From positions 503,564 to 565,388 of the forward strand of contig BFEA01000096.1 of the NCBI GenBank assembly GCA_003427395.1: a stretch of 61,825 bases of DNA. The letters are read 5' to 3'. Below are positions 58,761 through 61,825 of the stretch, one piece after another. The first letter of the stretch is position 1; the number at the start of each line of letters is the position of its first letter. Position numbers and translations under genes: made by a program. The notes under the pieces were generated by a model. That model did no database searches, was not told where the DNA came from, and worked only from the letters and a program-made list of their open reading frames with translations. Source of the DNA: Chara braunii. Lineage: Eukaryota; Streptophyta; Charophyceae; Charales; Characeae.

Positions 58761-60422
58761 GTGATCGACGCATATCGCACCCAGTACCGTCACTGCCCGG
58801 ATTATCGCGTCATCCACGCGACCCTACGGAGTGGTAAGACCGTTCCCTCATACTCCCTTGGTGAGAACGGTCTCGTGTACTGGCATGGCAGATCTGGTGA
58901 GCTAGAACCACGTATCTGCGTTCCCTCCACCGGACAGCTCCGCGTTCAGGCTGTAGCAGAGTTCCATTACCAGGTAGTTGCCGGTCATATGGGCTTCCAC
59001 AAGACGTTGACTCATGTTTGCCGCCTATACATCTGGCCGAAGTCCAAGGACTGTCAAAGCCTACATCCAGGAGTGTCCTACCTGCCAGGAGGTGAACAGT
59101 ACGAACCACCTTCCATATGGGTTACTTCAGCCCTTATCCATACCCGAGGGTCGTTGGCAGTCCATCTCGATGGATTTCATTGGTCCCCTCCGCCCACCCA
59201 CTGAGCGCGGTCATGATGCTATCTTGGTCGTCGTCGATCGCTTCACGAAGCGTGCACGTTTTGTCCCGTGCCGCTATCGCATTACCGCTCGTGAGGTCGC
59301 CGACATCGTCTTCGGCCGAGTCGTGAGAGATCACGGCTTACCTCAGAGCATCATCTCCAACCGTGACCCGCGCTTTACCAGCACATTCTGGCAAGGGCTA
59401 CACGAGGTGTACGGATCCCAGCTCCGCTTTTCATCGTCTTACCACCCTCAGACGGATTGTCAGACTGAGGTCACCAATAAAACTCTCGGTAATATCCTCC
59501 GAAAGTTTGTTAGGGATGACCAGCAAGGGGACTTACACTTAGCCCACGCGAAGATTGCGTACAACCATGCTGTTTCGCCAGCCACGGGGATGTCGCCATT
59601 TTATTGCGGCCTCGGCTACCACCCTCGCGTACCCGCGGATTTCCTACGACCATCGCGGTTGCGCCCTGACACTCGTTGCCCTGCGCTTGACGACTGGATC
59701 GCCCACATGGCGGTGATTATGAAGCGCGCACACGAGAGTTTAGCCGACTCCCAGACTCGCATGGTCGCACGAGCGAACCGATCACGAATGAATCATCCAT
59801 TCAGAGTCGGTGACGATGTGCTCGTCGACGCACGCCACTTACAGCTCGAAGCAGATACGCTTCGCAAGTTCAGGCGTCGTTTCCATGCCGCATCCTTTAG
59901 GCCGTCGGTTCTGATACTGTCGCTAGCCCGGTCAGTTTCCGTGTGAAGCTACCTGATTACCTTCGACAGGCTCGCGTACACGATGTTTACCACGTCTCCT
60001 TGCTGCGTCCTTATCGCAGACCGTCCGAGCGCTTCGCCGGACGCCCTTATGAGCGCCCTCCACCTATCATGGTGGACGGTCACGAGGAGTTCGTTGTTTC
60101 CGACATCGTATCACGCCGAGTTACCGACGATACCCCTCCACGCATCGAGTACCTTGTGCATTGGAAGGGCTACCCTGATGAGGAGGCTACTTGGGAGCCC
60201 CTCGAGCACTTGCAGCACGCCAGGATGTTGGTGCGTGCATATGATCGTGTTCGTCGTGCTGAGATATCTGCCCCTGCTCAGCCGACTGACCCTCTTCCTC
60301 CTCCAGCTGAGGAGATTGCTGAGGACGAGCCCGCTCCCTCTGAGGCCGTTCCTCAGCAGCAGATGGTCGCCTCCGAGCGTCCAGAGCGCACTCATCGTCG
60401 CCCTTCGCGTTACGATGACTGA
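58680..60422 (+). pseudogene. pol: E4 integrase with canonical chromodomain
   Basis: The zinc finger appears as GHMGFHKTLTHV, then after a frameshift near 59030 as ECPTCQEVN. The core has SISMDFIGPL (first Asp), ISNRDPRFTS, where the family has SDRD (Asp to Asn), and DCQTEVTNK (Glu kept). The GPF/Y-like region follows. After a frameshift near 59940, the C-terminal part has HDVYHVSLLRPY and a textbook chromodomain (EFVVSDIV, EYLVHWKGYPDEEATWEP, LQHARMLV). Chromodomains of this class direct integration towards heterochromatin marks. The chromodomain looks intact, but the catalytic core is not. Confidence 0.92.
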
Positions 60423-61382
60423 CACTCTTATCCTCCATCTTTCCCCACTGATTCACACCATCAAGTACTCCATCATCAACTCTTCTTCAGGATGTCAGCG
60501 TTTTGTGGTTCTGCTTCGACATCGACTCGACTGCTACTTCATCGACGTCATCGACCACTTCGATGACTTCAGCTACCTTATCGGCTTCAGATACTTTGGA
60601 CGTGACTACTTCACGTCACCACCCTACCCTGTATACTCTCTTGCCTCTGTCGCATGATGGTTCTCACTTAGTTGGGTCTCTTCGAGTTGGGCTCTCCCTT
60701 GGTATCGCATAGGCATTGGGGCCGTAGCGTTATCTTGGCTTCCTTGCTCCCAGATCTAGCTCTCTCTCCCAGTCGGTGAGTTGTGTGCATGTTTCCCTCA
60801 CCCACTTGCCTCATCACCCTAGCGCCGGCCATTGCATGCCTTCAGTTAGGCATATCTCCTTATTCCACGCTCCCCCTTTTCATGGTCGACCGTGCATGGT
60901 GTCACCCCTGTCGAGCATTACCCGCCTTGATGGTCTATCTGTTAGGGTCATTGGTTTTGTTCGCTACCATTCCCCTACCTCGAGCCTGATGACCTATCCC
61001 ACCTTTTTGTGTGACTGCCCTTAGGAGTTTCAATTCTTAGGCTGCATTCACCCCCCTCTAAGACCATCCCACTCTTAGTGGTTTAGCGACACGACATGAC
61101 CTTGTGACATATTGCTCTCTTTTCCTTTCAGTACTGAGGCAGTTGCCTCCAGGACTCTAGGATTGTACCACGCTACATTTCATTTTCTGCTATTAGCCAG
61201 GTTGTGGATATCAGACATTTGCTTTTCTGTATGATATTATGTAGCTTAGGCTGCATCGCATGGACTCCGCATGGAGCTTGCTCCGCATCCTAGATTTCTC
61301 AGCTTTCTTTGTTGCAGAGTTCCATTGCTTTAGAGGATAGCGTGTTTATGGCTCTTGCGATCCACTACAGGTCTGAGGATCG
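60423..61382 (+). other. E4 3' noncoding region
   Basis: About 0.96 kb between the pol stop and the right LTR. I see no gene. No strong polypurine tract stands before the LTR (the adjacent sequence is AGGTCTGAGGATCG). Confidence 0.6.
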
Positions 61383-61744
61383 TGCAACGGGCCTCTATCT
61401 GCCCTGGCCTACAGCCAGGGCCTATCTGGCCATTTTCCCTGTTCGGCCTGTGGGACCAGGCCGTGGCCTGATCCCACAGGCCGTGTGGTTATTCAGTCCA
61501 GACCAGTCCTGCCCGGTACCACTGTCGGTACCAGGCCAGTCCAGTCCAGTCCAGTCAGTCCGCTGGGGGTATACCCCAACTGCAGTCTGTTTTGTGGCTC
61601 ATTCTTCATTTGCACAGATTGGAGTACGTGCGTCTTGAGTCTGCGTTGGAGTTGCGCTGTCCCTTCCAGCTCCATCTCCATCTCCCCCATCCTCATCCTT
61701 TCGTCTTGATCCTGACAGACCACCATCCTGGCGGATCCATCACA
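61383..61744 (+). repeat. 3' LTR of gypsy element E4
   Basis: 362 bp, beginning TGCAACGGGCC and ending ATCCATCACA. It matches the 5' LTR except for about 15 substitutions, mostly transitions, and an extra 35 bp (GGCCTATCTGGCC... to CGGCCTGTG) after CTACAGCC. Confidence 0.9.
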
Positions 61745-61749
61745 CACAC
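61745..61749. other. Target-site duplication of E4 (right)
   Basis: CACAC directly after the right LTR equals 50363-50367. Confidence 0.55.
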
Positions 61750-61757
61750 AAAAAGGA

Positions 61758-61759
<2 letters not shown>

Positions 61760-61825
<66 letters not shown>
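61760..61825. repeat. (CT)n microsatellite, runs off the window
   Basis: A pure CT dinucleotide run from about 61760 to the end of the window, 10 bp beyond E4. Confidence 0.97.

Larger units (their letters stand above)
50368..61744 (+). mobile_element. Ty3/gypsy chromodomain retrotransposon E4, structurally complete, coding-dead
   Basis: The element is 11.4 kb, with two LTRs, CACAC target-site duplications, an iMet primer-binding site, a long leader, gag with a zinc knuckle, and pol ending in a canonical chromodomain. LTR identity of roughly 95 percent, estimated by eye, indicates a fairly recent insertion. Yet stops, frameshifts and active-site changes are present throughout. It may have been copied in trans or decayed quickly. 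It is the best-preserved element in the window. Confidence 0.93.

Overview
The window looks like repeat-rich nuclear DNA of a green plant or streptophyte alga. It holds chromodomain-type Ty3/gypsy retrotransposons, a primer-binding site matching plant initiator tRNA-Met, a GT-AG intron, long (CT)n tracts and a TTTAGGG-like telo-box. A charophyte such as Chara is my best guess, but that is inference. I see no intact conventional host gene and no rRNA or tRNA gene. Nearly every long reading frame is a decayed mobile-element gene.

Layout. (1) 1-4125, minus strand: a Ty3/gypsy element (E1) with its 3' LTR at about 1-706, truncated in the protease. (2) 4127-8649, plus strand: a second gypsy element (E2) fused head to head with E1, followed by probable LTR/3' sequence to about 9.6 kb. 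(3) 10873-19053, minus strand: an old gypsy element (E3) with two diverged LTRs that each carry a (CT)n tract. (4) 19.85-22.3 kb: a 166-bp hairpin, then a tandem array of about 0.6-kb units. (5) 22.6-29.2 kb, minus strand: a multi-part locus encoding a Ulp1/C48-type cysteine protease relic, a spliced lysine-rich protein, and a large protein that I read as a ParB-like domain followed by a permuted methyltransferase-like domain. (6) 29.3-41 kb: noncoding tandem and segmental duplications full of a 16-bp palindrome, TTCGGAT-NN-ATCCGAA. (7) 41.3-45 kb: an AT-richer block with a DUF7869-like (VGHTH) transposase-type ORF on the minus strand, and a second truncated copy of the methyltransferase-like domain on the plus strand. 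(8) 45.2-48.1 kb: several minisatellites, including about 17 copies of a 39-bp unit. (9) 50368-61744, plus strand: a structurally complete gypsy element (E4, 11.4 kb) with LTRs, target-site duplication, primer-binding site, gag and pol with a canonical chromodomain. It carries stops, frameshifts and catalytic substitutions. (10) A (CT)n tract closes the window.

The most interesting signal is the palindrome family. It is scattered between about 19.9 and 43.6 kb, including inside reading frames, and I noticed none in the flanking LTR elements. It surrounds the ParB/methyltransferase-like locus. A protein with a ParB-like fold next to dozens of parS-sized palindromes suggests a possible mobile-element protein/site system. 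The ParB and methyltransferase assignments are by eye and need profile searches.
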